Shown here piece by piece: positions 15,971 to 24,716 of a stretch of DNA of 64,000 bases. Made by a program: the position numbers and the translations under genes. Every line of letters starts with the position of its first letter. Within the stretch, counting starts at the first letter, position 1. Below the pieces are notes generated by a model. It saw only the letters and a program-made list of their open reading frames with translations, had not been told where the DNA came from and ran no database searches. This DNA comes from Phycisphaerae bacterium (GTDB lineage Bacteria; Planctomycetota; Phycisphaerae; UBA1845; Fen-1342), in contig JANQFV010000031.1 in assembly GCA_028277645.1 (NCBI GenBank), positions 62,001 through 126,000 of the forward strand. Direction: 5' to 3'.

Positions 15971-18900
15971 ATGCGCGCTGCCCGCATCGGTTCGACTGCG
16001 CTCGTACTCGTCGCAGTCGCGGTGTCGCCCGCACAAACGGTCGACGCGACTGACAGGCTGATTGCACATTCCCCTGAGCTGCGCGACTACATCAGCGCTA
16101 CCGGCCTCCTCAATCGTGGCATGGATGCGCTGGCGGCGGCGGAGTACCGCAAGTTCCTGGCAGCGCATCCTGATCACGAGCGAGCACCGTCCGCTCGCTA
16201 CGGACTGGCGGTGGCACTCTATCGGCAACAGGCGTTCGGCGACGCAGCGGTGGAACTGGCCGAGATCAGCGAGGTGGACGATTTCGAGTACGTGGTCGAG
16301 TCACTGGCCATGCTAGGCCAATGCCAGCTTGCGACCGGCGAGCTCGAACCGGCGTCAAAGACACTCGCGCGCTTCATGCGCCGGGCGCCCGATCACGAGC
16401 TAGCACCGGACGTGGCCGTCATGCAGGTCGAGATCGCGTACCGTCAGGGCCAACATGCGTTGGTGGAATCCTTCGCGACGGCGTTCCTGAAGCGCTGGCC
16501 GAACGACGCTCGCCGTGAACGCGTGCTGCTGTTCGCTGGGCTGGCTGCGGCCGCGGTGCCGGACTGGGCGATGGCGCAGTCACGCTTTGAAGAACTGCTT
16601 CGCGTGTTCCCGCAAACGGCACATCGCAGCGACGCCGAGTTCATGCTGGCGCAGTGCCACGCACAGCAAAACCTCGTCGATCAGGCGATACGGTATTACC
16701 GCCAAGTCATGGAACGTGTGGGCGGCTCGCACGTTGACGATGCAACGCTTGGTCTGGCGGAGCTGCTGTATGCACGCGGGGAGTACGCCGAGGCGGAGAA
16801 GCTCGCTCGTCAATACCACTCCGCTCATCCGGATGCTGGGCGGAGCGTCGAAGCGACGGTGGTGCAAGGACGTTGCCGGTACGCCATGGGCGCGATTGAA
16901 GATGCCGAACGGATCTTCCGCCAGCTACAGCGTGACGAGGCCGAGCCGGCTGACGAGATCGCGTACTGGCTGGCCAAATGTCTCATGCGCGCGGACGATT
17001 CTCCGGCAGCGGCCAAACTGCTTCAGGAGACGCTGAAGGAACACGCGGACAGTGCCTTGGCGCCGGAGCTGCGCTACGAACTCGCAGCGTCGTTGGCGCA
17101 GGCGGGTAAACTGGAGGATGCGATCGAAGCAGCGACGACGTTCCGGAAGCGACACTCCGAACATGAGCACGAGCCCGACATCGTCTACCTGCTGGCCAGC
17201 CTCGAACATCGCAGCGGCAGTTACGAGCGCAGCGGCGAATACTGCACCGAGTTCACCCGTGGCTACACCGACCACGAGCTCGCACCCGCGATCGCGTTTC
17301 TGGCGGCGGAGAATCACTATCTCGCTGGCGATCAGGACGCTGCGCTGCGTGCCTTCGCGGCGTTTCGGAGTGCGTACCCGGAAGACACGCGTAGCGCGCT
17401 CGCGACGTATCGTGTCGGGCAGTTGCTCTATGATCTGGGACGGCTGGATGAAGCGGCTGAACCGCTCGCCGCTGCCTGTGCGGTATCCGAATCGGACGAA
17501 CGACTGCACGGTGCGCACCTGTTGCTGGGGGACGTGCATTACCAGAAATCAGAGTGGGACGACGCGCGGCGGGCGTTAACGGAGTACATCGCGAGCGGCA
17601 TCGAAGTTCCTCAGGCTGACGATGCGTTGTTGAAACTCGGCCTGATTGCGCAGCGACAGGGGCGACACACGGACGCGATCGCCAGGTTTGAGCAGATCCG
17701 GAATGAGTTCCCGGACAGCCCACGTCGGGTACACGCGCAGTTTGAGTCGGGCCAGACTCATCTGGCCAATGATGACGCTGAAGCAGCCCGCGCGATGTTC
17801 GAGTCGGTCCTGGAAGATGACGATGATGGGCGTTTTGCGCCGTACGCGCTGCAACATCTCGGGGTACTGGCGCTGCGCGCAGGCGACCATACGGTGGCGA
17901 GAGGCTATTTAGAGCGGCTCCTCGACGGTACACCCGACGACGCGCTGCGTACCGGTACACTGTCACACCTGGCGCAAGCGCTGCTCGCATTGCATGAGTA
18001 CGACCGCGCCCGGGACATACTGCACGAGCTAGCCAGGCTAGACGACCTTCCGGGCGAGGATCGCGCGCGACTGGTGGTCGCTTTGGCGCGGCGCGGCGAG
18101 CGAGAAGAGGCGCTCGGTGAAATTCACAAGCTCGAAGGTGAGGAATGGAGCACACTTGGCCAAGACCTCAAGGCGGCGATGCTGTATGAAAAGGCCTGGT
18201 GCCTTCGTAAGCTGGACCGCACGGACGAAGCTCGCGCCACGTACAACGATCTCCTAACGCTCAACACCTCACGCGTCGAGCTTTATCACGCTTTGCTTGA
18301 ACTCGCGGAACTTGAACTGGCTGCGGGGCACACCGATCGCGCGCTGCCGCGCCTGGAAAAACTACGCACGCTGGCCGCGGACGGCGGCGCTGTGCCGAAG
18401 GGTGTTCTGGCCCAGGCAAATCTGCGGGCGGGCATCGCGCAGTTCGAGGCCAAGGACTATACCGCCGCGGCTACGACGCTGACGAGCTTCGTGTCCACCG
18501 CGCCCAACCACGAACAGATCCTGACCGCGCGCTTCTACTGCGGCCGCGCTCTACGCGAAACCGGACGCCACAAACAGGCCGCGGAGCAATTGAAGGTCGT
18601 TGCTGAGCAGGGTGGCGAGCAGCCCTTCGTCGGCCCGGCGCTGCTCGAGTGGGGAGAGTGCCTGGCAGCGATCCAGAATTGGCCGCAGTGCGAGGAAGTT
18701 TTCGCGCGGCACGTTCGCGAACACGCAGAGTCCGAACAGTGGTATCAGGCCCGCTTCGGGCTCGGCTGGGCGCGCGAGAACCAAGGCCGACTGAACGAGG
18801 CACTCGCCGAATATCGGCAAGTCGTCGAGCGTCACCAGGGACCGACTGCCGCCCGGGCGCAGTTCCAGATCGGCGAATGTCTGTTCGCACAAAAGAAGTT

Positions 18901-19135
18901 GGCCGAGGCCGCCCGCGAGTTGCTGAAGGTCGACATCCTCTACGCGTATCCGGAATGGAGCGCTGCCGCGTTGTACGAAGCCGGCCGCTGCTTCGAGCAA
19001 CTGGGCCAGGCGGTCGAGGCGCGCCAGCAGTATGTCGCAGTTCGCGACAAGTACGCAGAATCACGTTGGGCGGAACTGGCCGCGCAGCGCCTGACGCACG
19101 TACAGTCCGGCGGTTTACCGGGGCGGGGCGGATGA
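15971..19135 (+). CDS. Large periplasmic TPR-repeat protein (YbgF/CpoB-like organisation)
   Basis: 1054 residues. Signal peptide at residues 1-27 (STALVLVAVAVSPAQTVDA). The rest is almost wholly tetratricopeptide repeats of the tol-pal YbgF type, for example SARYGLAVALYRQQAFGDAA, SDAEFMLAQCHAQQNLVDQA, ALATYRVGQLLYDLGRLDEA and ARAQFQIGECLFAQKKLAEA; I estimate over 20 repeats. ATG 15971 follows GGAGGAGG. Such solenoids are scaffolds; in Proteobacteria the TPR protein CpoB links the Tol machine with peptidoglycan synthesis. Here it precedes ExbB/ExbD-like genes by 49 bases, so a similar scaffold role in the periplasm is inferred. Confidence 0.9.
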   Translation: MRAARIGSTALVLVAVAVSPAQTVDATDRLIAHSPELRDYISATGLLNRGMDALAAAEYRKFLAAHPDHERAPSARYGLAVALYRQQAFGDAAVELAEISEVDDFEYVVESLAMLGQCQLATGELEPASKTLARFMRRAPDHELAPDVAVMQVEIAYRQGQHALVESFATAFLKRWPNDARRERVLLFAGLAAAAVPDWAMAQSRFEELLRVFPQTAHRSDAEFMLAQCHAQQNLVDQAIRYYRQVMERVGGSHVDDATLGLAELLYARGEYAEAEKLARQYHSAHPDAGRSVEATVVQGRCRYAMGAIEDAERIFRQLQRDEAEPADEIAYWLAKCLMRADDSPAAAKLLQETLKEHADSALAPELRYELAASLAQAGKLEDAIEAATTFRKRHSEHEHEPDIVYLLASLEHRSGSYERSGEYCTEFTRGYTDHELAPAIAFLAAENHYLAGDQDAALRAFAAFRSAYPEDTRSALATYRVGQLLYDLGRLDEAAEPLAAACAVSESDERLHGAHLLLGDVHYQKSEWDDARRALTEYIASGIEVPQADDALLKLGLIAQRQGRHTDAIARFEQIRNEFPDSPRRVHAQFESGQTHLANDDAEAARAMFESVLEDDDDGRFAPYALQHLGVLALRAGDHTVARGYLERLLDGTPDDALRTGTLSHLAQALLALHEYDRARDILHELARLDDLPGEDRARLVVALARRGEREEALGEIHKLEGEEWSTLGQDLKAAMLYEKAWCLRKLDRTDEARATYNDLLTLNTSRVELYHALLELAELELAAGHTDRALPRLEKLRTLAADGGAVPKGVLAQANLRAGIAQFEAKDYTAAATTLTSFVSTAPNHEQILTARFYCGRALRETGRHKQAAEQLKVVAEQGGEQPFVGPALLEWGECLAAIQNWPQCEEVFARHVREHAESEQWYQARFGLGWARENQGRLNEALAEYRQVVERHQGPTAARAQFQIGECLFAQKKLAEAARELLKVDILYAYPEWSAAALYEAGRCFEQLGQAVEARQQYVAVRDKYAESRWAELAAQRLTHVQSGGLPGRGG

Positions 19136-19184
19136 TGACTCTCGATACTCGAATCAACGGCGATCGGCCAACGGAGTACCGCGC

Positions 19185-19997
19185 ATGATATCTCACAGCA
19201 TACTCAGCCTCGCAGTCCTGGCGCAAGCGACGGCAACGCCCGGAGCGCCCGCCGCCAACCTGGTGCAGTCCGTCTGGGACTTCCTCGTGAAGGGCGGGCT
19301 GTTAATGATCCCGATCGGGCTGTGCTCGCTGGTGGCACTCGCTGTCATCGTCGAGCGTGCTATCAGCCTGCAGCGTCGGCGGGTCATTCCGCTGGACTTC
19401 TCCGCCGGGCTGAAGGCTGCGCTGGGACCGGACAGTAGTGATACGACGACGGCGCAGGCGTACTGCGAACGGTCGGACTCGCCCATCGCGCGGATCCTTG
19501 CTGCCGCGTTGCCCTGCGCCGCGCGTGGACGCGAGGCAATGGAACGACGTATCACGCAGGCTGGCGAGCGGGAAGTGTTCCGGTTGCGCAAGTACCTACG
19601 GACACTGACGGTCATCGTGACCGCCGCGCCGATGCTCGGTCTACTGGGAACGGTGTTCGGCATGATCGAGGCCTTCCAGACGGTGGCGGCGTCGGGTGAG
19701 GCCCTGGGTCGCACGGAAATGCTGGCCAAGGGCATCTACGAAGCGCTGGTGACTACGGCCGCGGGCCTGCTCGTCGCAATCCCGGCGTTGATTGGGTACC
19801 ACTGGGTTTCCGCCAAGGTCGAGCGCCACGCGTCCGCCATGGACGCGGTGGCCAGTGACGTTGTGAACTCGATCGTCGACAGCGCCACCATCCCGCAGAC
19901 GCCGTCCGAATCAGACAACGGCGACGGGGACGGCAAACTGCGAATTACAGAAGAGGACGAGGTTTCCGAATCCGCTGCCGAACCGGCCACGGTGTGA
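19185..19997 (+). CDS. MotA/TolQ/ExbB proton-channel family protein
   Basis: 270 residues. An N-terminal export-like segment, then three membrane helices: about 38-56 (GLLMIPIGLCSLVALAVIVE), ~140-165 and ~185-205. The family signatures are present: AAPMLGLLGTVFGMIEAF and EALVTTAAGLLVAIPALIGY. It forms the pentameric stator that uses the proton gradient to drive an ExbD/TolR dimer and a TonB/TolA-type arm. Its stop overlaps the next start by 4 bases (GTGA), so translation is coupled. Sequence alone does not separate ExbB from TolQ. Confidence 0.95.
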   Translation: MISHSILSLAVLAQATATPGAPAANLVQSVWDFLVKGGLLMIPIGLCSLVALAVIVERAISLQRRRVIPLDFSAGLKAALGPDSSDTTTAQAYCERSDSPIARILAAALPCAARGREAMERRITQAGEREVFRLRKYLRTLTVIVTAAPMLGLLGTVFGMIEAFQTVAASGEALGRTEMLAKGIYEALVTTAAGLLVAIPALIGYHWVSAKVERHASAMDAVASDVVNSIVDSATIPQTPSESDNGDGDGKLRITEEDEVSESAAEPATV

Positions 19998-20422
19998 GGG
20001 CGAACACGATGCTGATCAAGTCTCAGGAAGTGCGTGATGACCGGGTTGCGATGGAAATGACGCCGTTGATCGACACGGTGTTTCTTCTGTTGATCTTCTT
20101 CCTGGTCGCAACGACGTTTCAGCAGGCCGAACGTGAGATGCAGATCGCGCTGCCGATCGCATCTTCGGCCGGACCGATCAGCGCGACGCTGCGCGAGATC
20201 GTGGTCAACGTTGATGATGCCGGCGAGATCATCGTCAGTGGGCGTCGCATCTCGGCAGAGGATCTTCAGGCTCTCGTTGCCGAGGCCGTTGAGATCAATC
20301 CGCAGCAGAAGGTAACGGTGCGGGGCGATCGGAACGTAGCGTACGGTGCAATCGTCACCGTGCTCGACATCTGTAAGCACGCGGGGATTCAGGAACCGTA
20401 CCTGGACACGGTGCTCGAATAG
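19994..20422 (+). CDS. ExbD/TolR biopolymer-transport protein
   Basis: 142 residues from GTG 19994 (ATG 20009 is an alternative). One helix near residues 24-45 contains the key proton-carrying Asp in TPLIDTVFLLLIFFLVATTF (Asp27). The periplasmic part has the ExbD fold (VNVDDAGEIIVSGRRIS, KVTVRGDRNVAYGAIVTVLD). It is the moving core of the ExbB/D or TolQ/R stator. The following gene begins 2 bases after its stop, so the two are certainly co-transcribed. Confidence 0.95.
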   Translation: MRANTMLIKSQEVRDDRVAMEMTPLIDTVFLLLIFFLVATTFQQAEREMQIALPIASSAGPISATLREIVVNVDDAGEIIVSGRRISAEDLQALVAEAVEINPQQKVTVRGDRNVAYGAIVTVLDICKHAGIQEPYLDTVLE

Positions 20423-20424
20423 TC

Positions 20425-23400
20425 ATGTCGGACTCACCGGACAAGTCGTACGATCGTCCACGGCGGCGTTGGCTGTGGGTACTGAGCTCTGCGGTCGTGA
20501 TTGTGAGCGCGGCAGGGGGGCTGTTCCTGCTTTCGCGCCTGCCCACTACGCAGGCATACTTCACGGACGCCGATCAGATTCGTGAGCCGGCAGCGACGAC
20601 CACGCCGCGCGACGTGTTGTGGCAGCCGCCGGTGCTGTTGAGTGAAAAACTCAACAGCGGTGACCAGGATTACGAGCCGCGCCTGAGTTGGGACGGGCTG
20701 ACGCTCTACTTCGTGCGTGGCAAGGCAGGCGAGGGGGCGAATATCTACACTGCGCAGCGCGCAGTTGACGGCTGGTCTGAACCACAGCCTTTGCACGCGG
20801 TCAACAGCGACGCCGACGAACTGGGCCCGGAGCCGACACGCGACGGCACCGCGCTGTACTTCTACAGCAATCGCGACGACGGATTCGGCGGCTACGACCT
20901 GTGGGTTGCTCGCCGCGAGCATGACACGTGGCAGGCGCCTCAGAACCTCGGGCCGAACGTCAATTCCGAGTTCAACGACTACGGCCCGGCCATCACGCCG
21001 GACGCTACGACATTGCTGTTTGCGTCCAATCGTCCGCGGCCGGCCGATATACGCCAGCCGGACCCACAGGCGTGGCAGGCAACGGTGCGAGAGGATCTGT
21101 TCAGTCGCACCTACGATCTCTACGCCGCCCGGCTGACCGCACGCGGGCCTTCGCCCGCCATTGCGGTGGATATTCTCAACAGCCCGGGTAATGAGGGTGC
21201 CCCGTGCATATCGCCCGCCGGCAACTTCGTGTACTTTGCCTCAGATCGTCCGGGCGGAGCAGGGGGCTTTGATCTCTATCGCGCCTGGCGCGTGCGCGGC
21301 GACTTTCGTTCACCAGCGAGCCTGGGGCCAACGATCAATACGCCGGCGAACGAACTCGATCCGGGACTGGGGCGCCTGGGGTATGAGCTGGTGTTCAGCT
21401 CAGATCGCCGCAGAGTCGACGGTCCGTCGATCACAGATCGCAACAACTACGACCTCTATCGCACTGTCTCGCGCGAAGTCTTTCGCGAAGTTGAGCGCAC
21501 CCCGCGGACACCGATCGACTTTGCCGCGCTGTGGCGGCAGATTGGCCCGCACCTACTGTGGGCATTGCTGGCGCTGCTCGCGTTACTGTTGCTGTGGGCG
21601 CTGATGGGCGATGTGCGTCGGCGACGCTTGGGATTGCTGACGCGCTGTCTCCTGGCATCGCTCATGGTACACGCACTGCTGATGGTGCTGCTGAACTTCT
21701 GGGAAGTCACAGCGGCGGTCGTCGACGCCGTGCGCGGACGGGGCCAGATACGCGTGTCGTTGCTCCCCACCGCGCAAGCATCCGAGATCAGCGCGCAAGT
21801 CCGCGGCGACTTCACGAACGTCTCGCTGCCAGAGATCGATACCGCTGAGAGCCAGCAGCAGTCCGCTGTCGTCGAGCCCACTGACGTGCGTATCCCGATG
21901 CAGCACTTGGAAGCTGCACCGGGCAAACACGAGCTCGAGTTGACGATTGTGCAGCCGGCCATAGTGGCGGAATCAATGTTGAGCCGGGCGTCTCACGCGG
22001 TTCGATTACCCGAATCGCTCCAGACCAGCCCATCGCAGCTCGACATCGCGGAACTGCCTGACCATACGCCGATGACTGCACGCGAGACGCCGACACCGGT
22101 GCAGCCTGCGGTTGACGCGCGCACTGCGCGGCACAATCCCATGATGCCGGTTTCCGTGACGCCTACGCCAGCGCGCGTACACGTGCCGCAGACGGAGGCG
22201 CTGACGGACGGTGCGCCGAGGTCATCGCTGGCCGCGTCGGAGCCAGTGACTACCTCCAACTACTCGACCGCGTCGCCGCGAAAGGTCGTGCCGATCGCCG
22301 CAGACGTGGCAGTTACTCCGGCTGACGCGCTGTCCGTCGCGCTACCCGCGTCGCTGGCACCATCCGCCAAACGCGAACGGGAAGACACAACCGTCGACGT
22401 GCCGTTCGCGCAGGCCAGCAATGCACCGCCCGTCGACGCATCACCGAGAGCTGTGGAATCACCACATTCTGTCGCCCAGCAATTGGCCGTCGTCGGCTTG
22501 GGCAACGAGAGCCTGGTGGAACATCGGGATCACAGCGGTTGCGATAAGCTGCTAACCTCACGGGCTGTGTCGGACTTGCATGCGGATATCGACGTGGAAC
22601 TACCCACGAGTTCCACGCTATCCGTGGCCGGCCCGCGAGTCTCCGCTCCGGGTGCGACGACTGAGTCAGCGCCGACTATGCCCGCCGTGCAACCTGGATC
22701 GCGCCGCGCAGAAACCACTCCGCCGGTGACGGCTGCTGCATTGTTACTCAAAGCCGACACCATACGGACACCGGTGCAGCCCGCGCCGATAGCGCTCACA
22801 ACGCCGTACGTGGCAAACACACTCCGGGAGATCGATACCAGCCGCGTTCACCCGACGCTTGTCAGGCTGCCGACTACGGACGTGAGCCCCAGGCATACGC
22901 CGTCGCCGATCCTGCAAGTCGCGTTGCCTAGTCTGGCGCCGACGGCGCTCGTTCGGCGCCCGTTGGCCGACGTCGACAGCCCGGATGAAACCGAGGCCGC
23001 GATCGCCCTGGCACTTCGCTGGCTGGCGAACCACCAGCAGCCGGATGGGAGTTGGCATGGCCGTGAATTCGACGCGCGCTGCGGCGGCTGCGACGGCGTC
23101 GCGGAATATGACGTCAACGCTGCACTGACCAGTCTTGCCGTGCTCTGTTTCGTTGGTGCCGGCCACACGCACACGGAGCCCAGCCCATATCAAGAGGTGG
23201 TAGCGTCGGCGATCTCGTGGTTGGCCGAACACCAGGGTGACAACGGCGACCTGCGTTGCGGCGAAACGATGTACAGCCACAGCCTCGCTACCTTGGCCCT
23301 GTCTGAGACGTTAGGCGTCACACGAGACGCCGCCCTGCGCAGCGCAGTTCAGCGCGCTGTCCAGTTTGCGATTGGAGCCCGTGATCCGCGTGCGGGCGGT

Positions 23401-24642
23401 TGGCGCTACGCGCCGCGCGACGGCAGCGACACGCTGATGACCGGCTGGCACACGATGGCGCTCAAGAGCGCCGCGTTGGCCGGTCAGGCGGTGCCTGCGG
23501 AGGTGTTCGCTGGCGTCGAACGCTGGCTGCGGATGGTCGAGGATTCCGACGTTCCCGGCCTGTGTGCCGATCAGCCCGGGATGGACGTAAATCCGACGGC
23601 CACTGCCGCCGGCATGTTTATTAGACAGATGCTCGGGAGCCCGCGCGATGACATACGTCAGATCAACGCCGGTCGCGTACTGGCGGAGATTACGCCGACC
23701 TGGGACGCGAACCTGGACACGGCCCTGTGGTACTTCGCGACACTGGCGCAACTGCACCAGGGCGGCGCGGCCTGGGATACATGGAACGCCGCGCTCTCGG
23801 CCGAACTCATCGAGCATCAGGAGACCGAAGGACCGCCGGCTGGCAGTTGGCCGGTCGCGGACGAATGGTCGCGCGTCGGTGGGCGTGTCTATCAGCCGGC
23901 GCTGTGTACACTGATGCTCGAGGTGCAGTATCGCTACCTGCCGATGCACCGCACCGCACCGCCGGTGGGACCGCCGGGCACGATCTCCGGTCTGATCACA
24001 GATGTCGACACTGGGTTACCGATCGCCAATGCAACCGTGCGAGTCGACTTGTCGGCGTCCAGTGCGGCGGAGGCGATTACGAACGACGACGGGCATTACG
24101 AACTGACCGTGCCGCACACGCCGGACCATTTCGCGATGTCTGCTTCACACCCACAGTACGTGCCCGAAAGCCACAGCATTCCGACCGAGACATTGCGGGA
24201 GCATGGCCTGCGGCTGGATTTCGCGCTGGCGCCGCGGTCGTTGCGCGCGATCGTGATCGAGGCAGTTCCGGACGTCCATCATCTGGGAAACGACCGGTTT
24301 GACGGCCGTGTGAACAGCCAGTTCCAGAAGCGCAGCGAGGGTCGCTCATACGTCGCGGAGTTTGAGATCATCGAGCTGCCGCCGCCGGGGACGCGCGTCC
24401 GGTTGACGATGTTGACCAAGGGCGTGCAGTGTCCCCATCCAATCCGCATCAACGGTGAAATGCTGCGCACGCGGATGCGATCGTCACCCGCGGACGGTTC
24501 GTTCGGCGAGTTCGTTGCGGCCGTCGACCCGGCACTGTTACAGCCCGGCGTCAACGAAGTCCTCATCCGCACGAGCAGTTGCCACGGCGACCTCGATGAC
24601 TTCGAGTTCGTGAACGTCCAACTGCACTTCGACGACGAGTAG
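20425..24642 (+). CDS. Giant TolB-propeller / TonB-like helix / toroid fusion protein
   Basis: 1405 residues, unusual architecture. Helix 1 at about 15-37. Residues ~75-345 are PD40 (TolB-like) propeller repeats such as PRLSWDGLTLYFV and DGTALYFYSNRDDGFGGYDL. Helix 2 (~372-390) is followed by a basic loop GDVRRRRLG and helix 3 (~404-425), LLASLMVHALLMVLLNFW, with the SxxxH motif of TonB/TolA anchors. Then ~380 residues rich in Pro, Thr and Ala. Residues ~850-1130 form a prenyltransferase/squalene-cyclase-like alpha/alpha toroid (QQPDGSWHG, MYSHSLATLALSE). About 1185-1270 is a carboxypeptidase-regulatory-like beta domain (GTISGLITDVDTGLPIANAT). Topology follows the positive-inside rule: propeller and long tail both periplasmic. 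Probably the force-taking arm of the ExbB/D stator. Confidence 0.85.
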   Translation: MSDSPDKSYDRPRRRWLWVLSSAVVIVSAAGGLFLLSRLPTTQAYFTDADQIREPAATTTPRDVLWQPPVLLSEKLNSGDQDYEPRLSWDGLTLYFVRGKAGEGANIYTAQRAVDGWSEPQPLHAVNSDADELGPEPTRDGTALYFYSNRDDGFGGYDLWVARREHDTWQAPQNLGPNVNSEFNDYGPAITPDATTLLFASNRPRPADIRQPDPQAWQATVREDLFSRTYDLYAARLTARGPSPAIAVDILNSPGNEGAPCISPAGNFVYFASDRPGGAGGFDLYRAWRVRGDFRSPASLGPTINTPANELDPGLGRLGYELVFSSDRRRVDGPSITDRNNYDLYRTVSREVFREVERTPRTPIDFAALWRQIGPHLLWALLALLALLLLWALMGDVRRRRLGLLTRCLLASLMVHALLMVLLNFWEVTAAVVDAVRGRGQIRVSLLPTAQASEISAQVRGDFTNVSLPEIDTAESQQQSAVVEPTDVRIPMQHLEAAPGKHELELTIVQPAIVAESMLSRASHAVRLPESLQTSPSQLDIAELPDHTPMTARETPTPVQPAVDARTARHNPMMPVSVTPTPARVHVPQTEALTDGAPRSSLAASEPVTTSNYSTASPRKVVPIAADVAVTPADALSVALPASLAPSAKREREDTTVDVPFAQASNAPPVDASPRAVESPHSVAQQLAVVGLGNESLVEHRDHSGCDKLLTSRAVSDLHADIDVELPTSSTLSVAGPRVSAPGATTESAPTMPAVQPGSRRAETTPPVTAAALLLKADTIRTPVQPAPIALTTPYVANTLREIDTSRVHPTLVRLPTTDVSPRHTPSPILQVALPSLAPTALVRRPLADVDSPDETEAAIALALRWLANHQQPDGSWHGREFDARCGGCDGVAEYDVNAALTSLAVLCFVGAGHTHTEPSPYQEVVASAISWLAEHQGDNGDLRCGETMYSHSLATLALSETLGVTRDAALRSAVQRAVQFAIGARDPRAGGWRYAPRDGSDTLMTGWHTMALKSAALAGQAVPAEVFAGVERWLRMVEDSDVPGLCADQPGMDVNPTATAAGMFIRQMLGSPRDDIRQINAGRVLAEITPTWDANLDTALWYFATLAQLHQGGAAWDTWNAALSAELIEHQETEGPPAGSWPVADEWSRVGGRVYQPALCTLMLEVQYRYLPMHRTAPPVGPPGTISGLITDVDTGLPIANATVRVDLSASSAAEAITNDDGHYELTVPHTPDHFAMSASHPQYVPESHSIPTETLREHGLRLDFALAPRSLRAIVIEAVPDVHHLGNDRFDGRVNSQFQKRSEGRSYVAEFEIIELPPPGTRVRLTMLTKGVQCPHPIRINGEMLRTRMRSSPADGSFGEFVAAVDPALLQPGVNEVLIRTSSCHGDLDDFEFVNVQLHFDDE

Positions 24643-24656
24643 CCCCCCTTGTCAGA

Positions 24657-24680
24657 CCTCTCCCCGGTAGCGGGGAGAGG
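24657..24680. terminator. Hairpin between convergent genes
   Basis: A perfect 10-bp stem CCTCTCCCCG / CGGGGAGAGG with loop GTAG lies 14 bases after the toroid gene and before the end of the convergent DUF1573 gene. There is no T-run. It may act as a two-way terminator or be a dispersed palindromic repeat. Confidence 0.5.
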
Positions 24681-24716
24681 CTTGTCGAATGCCGTTACAA
24701 GCTTCGCGAGTCCAGA

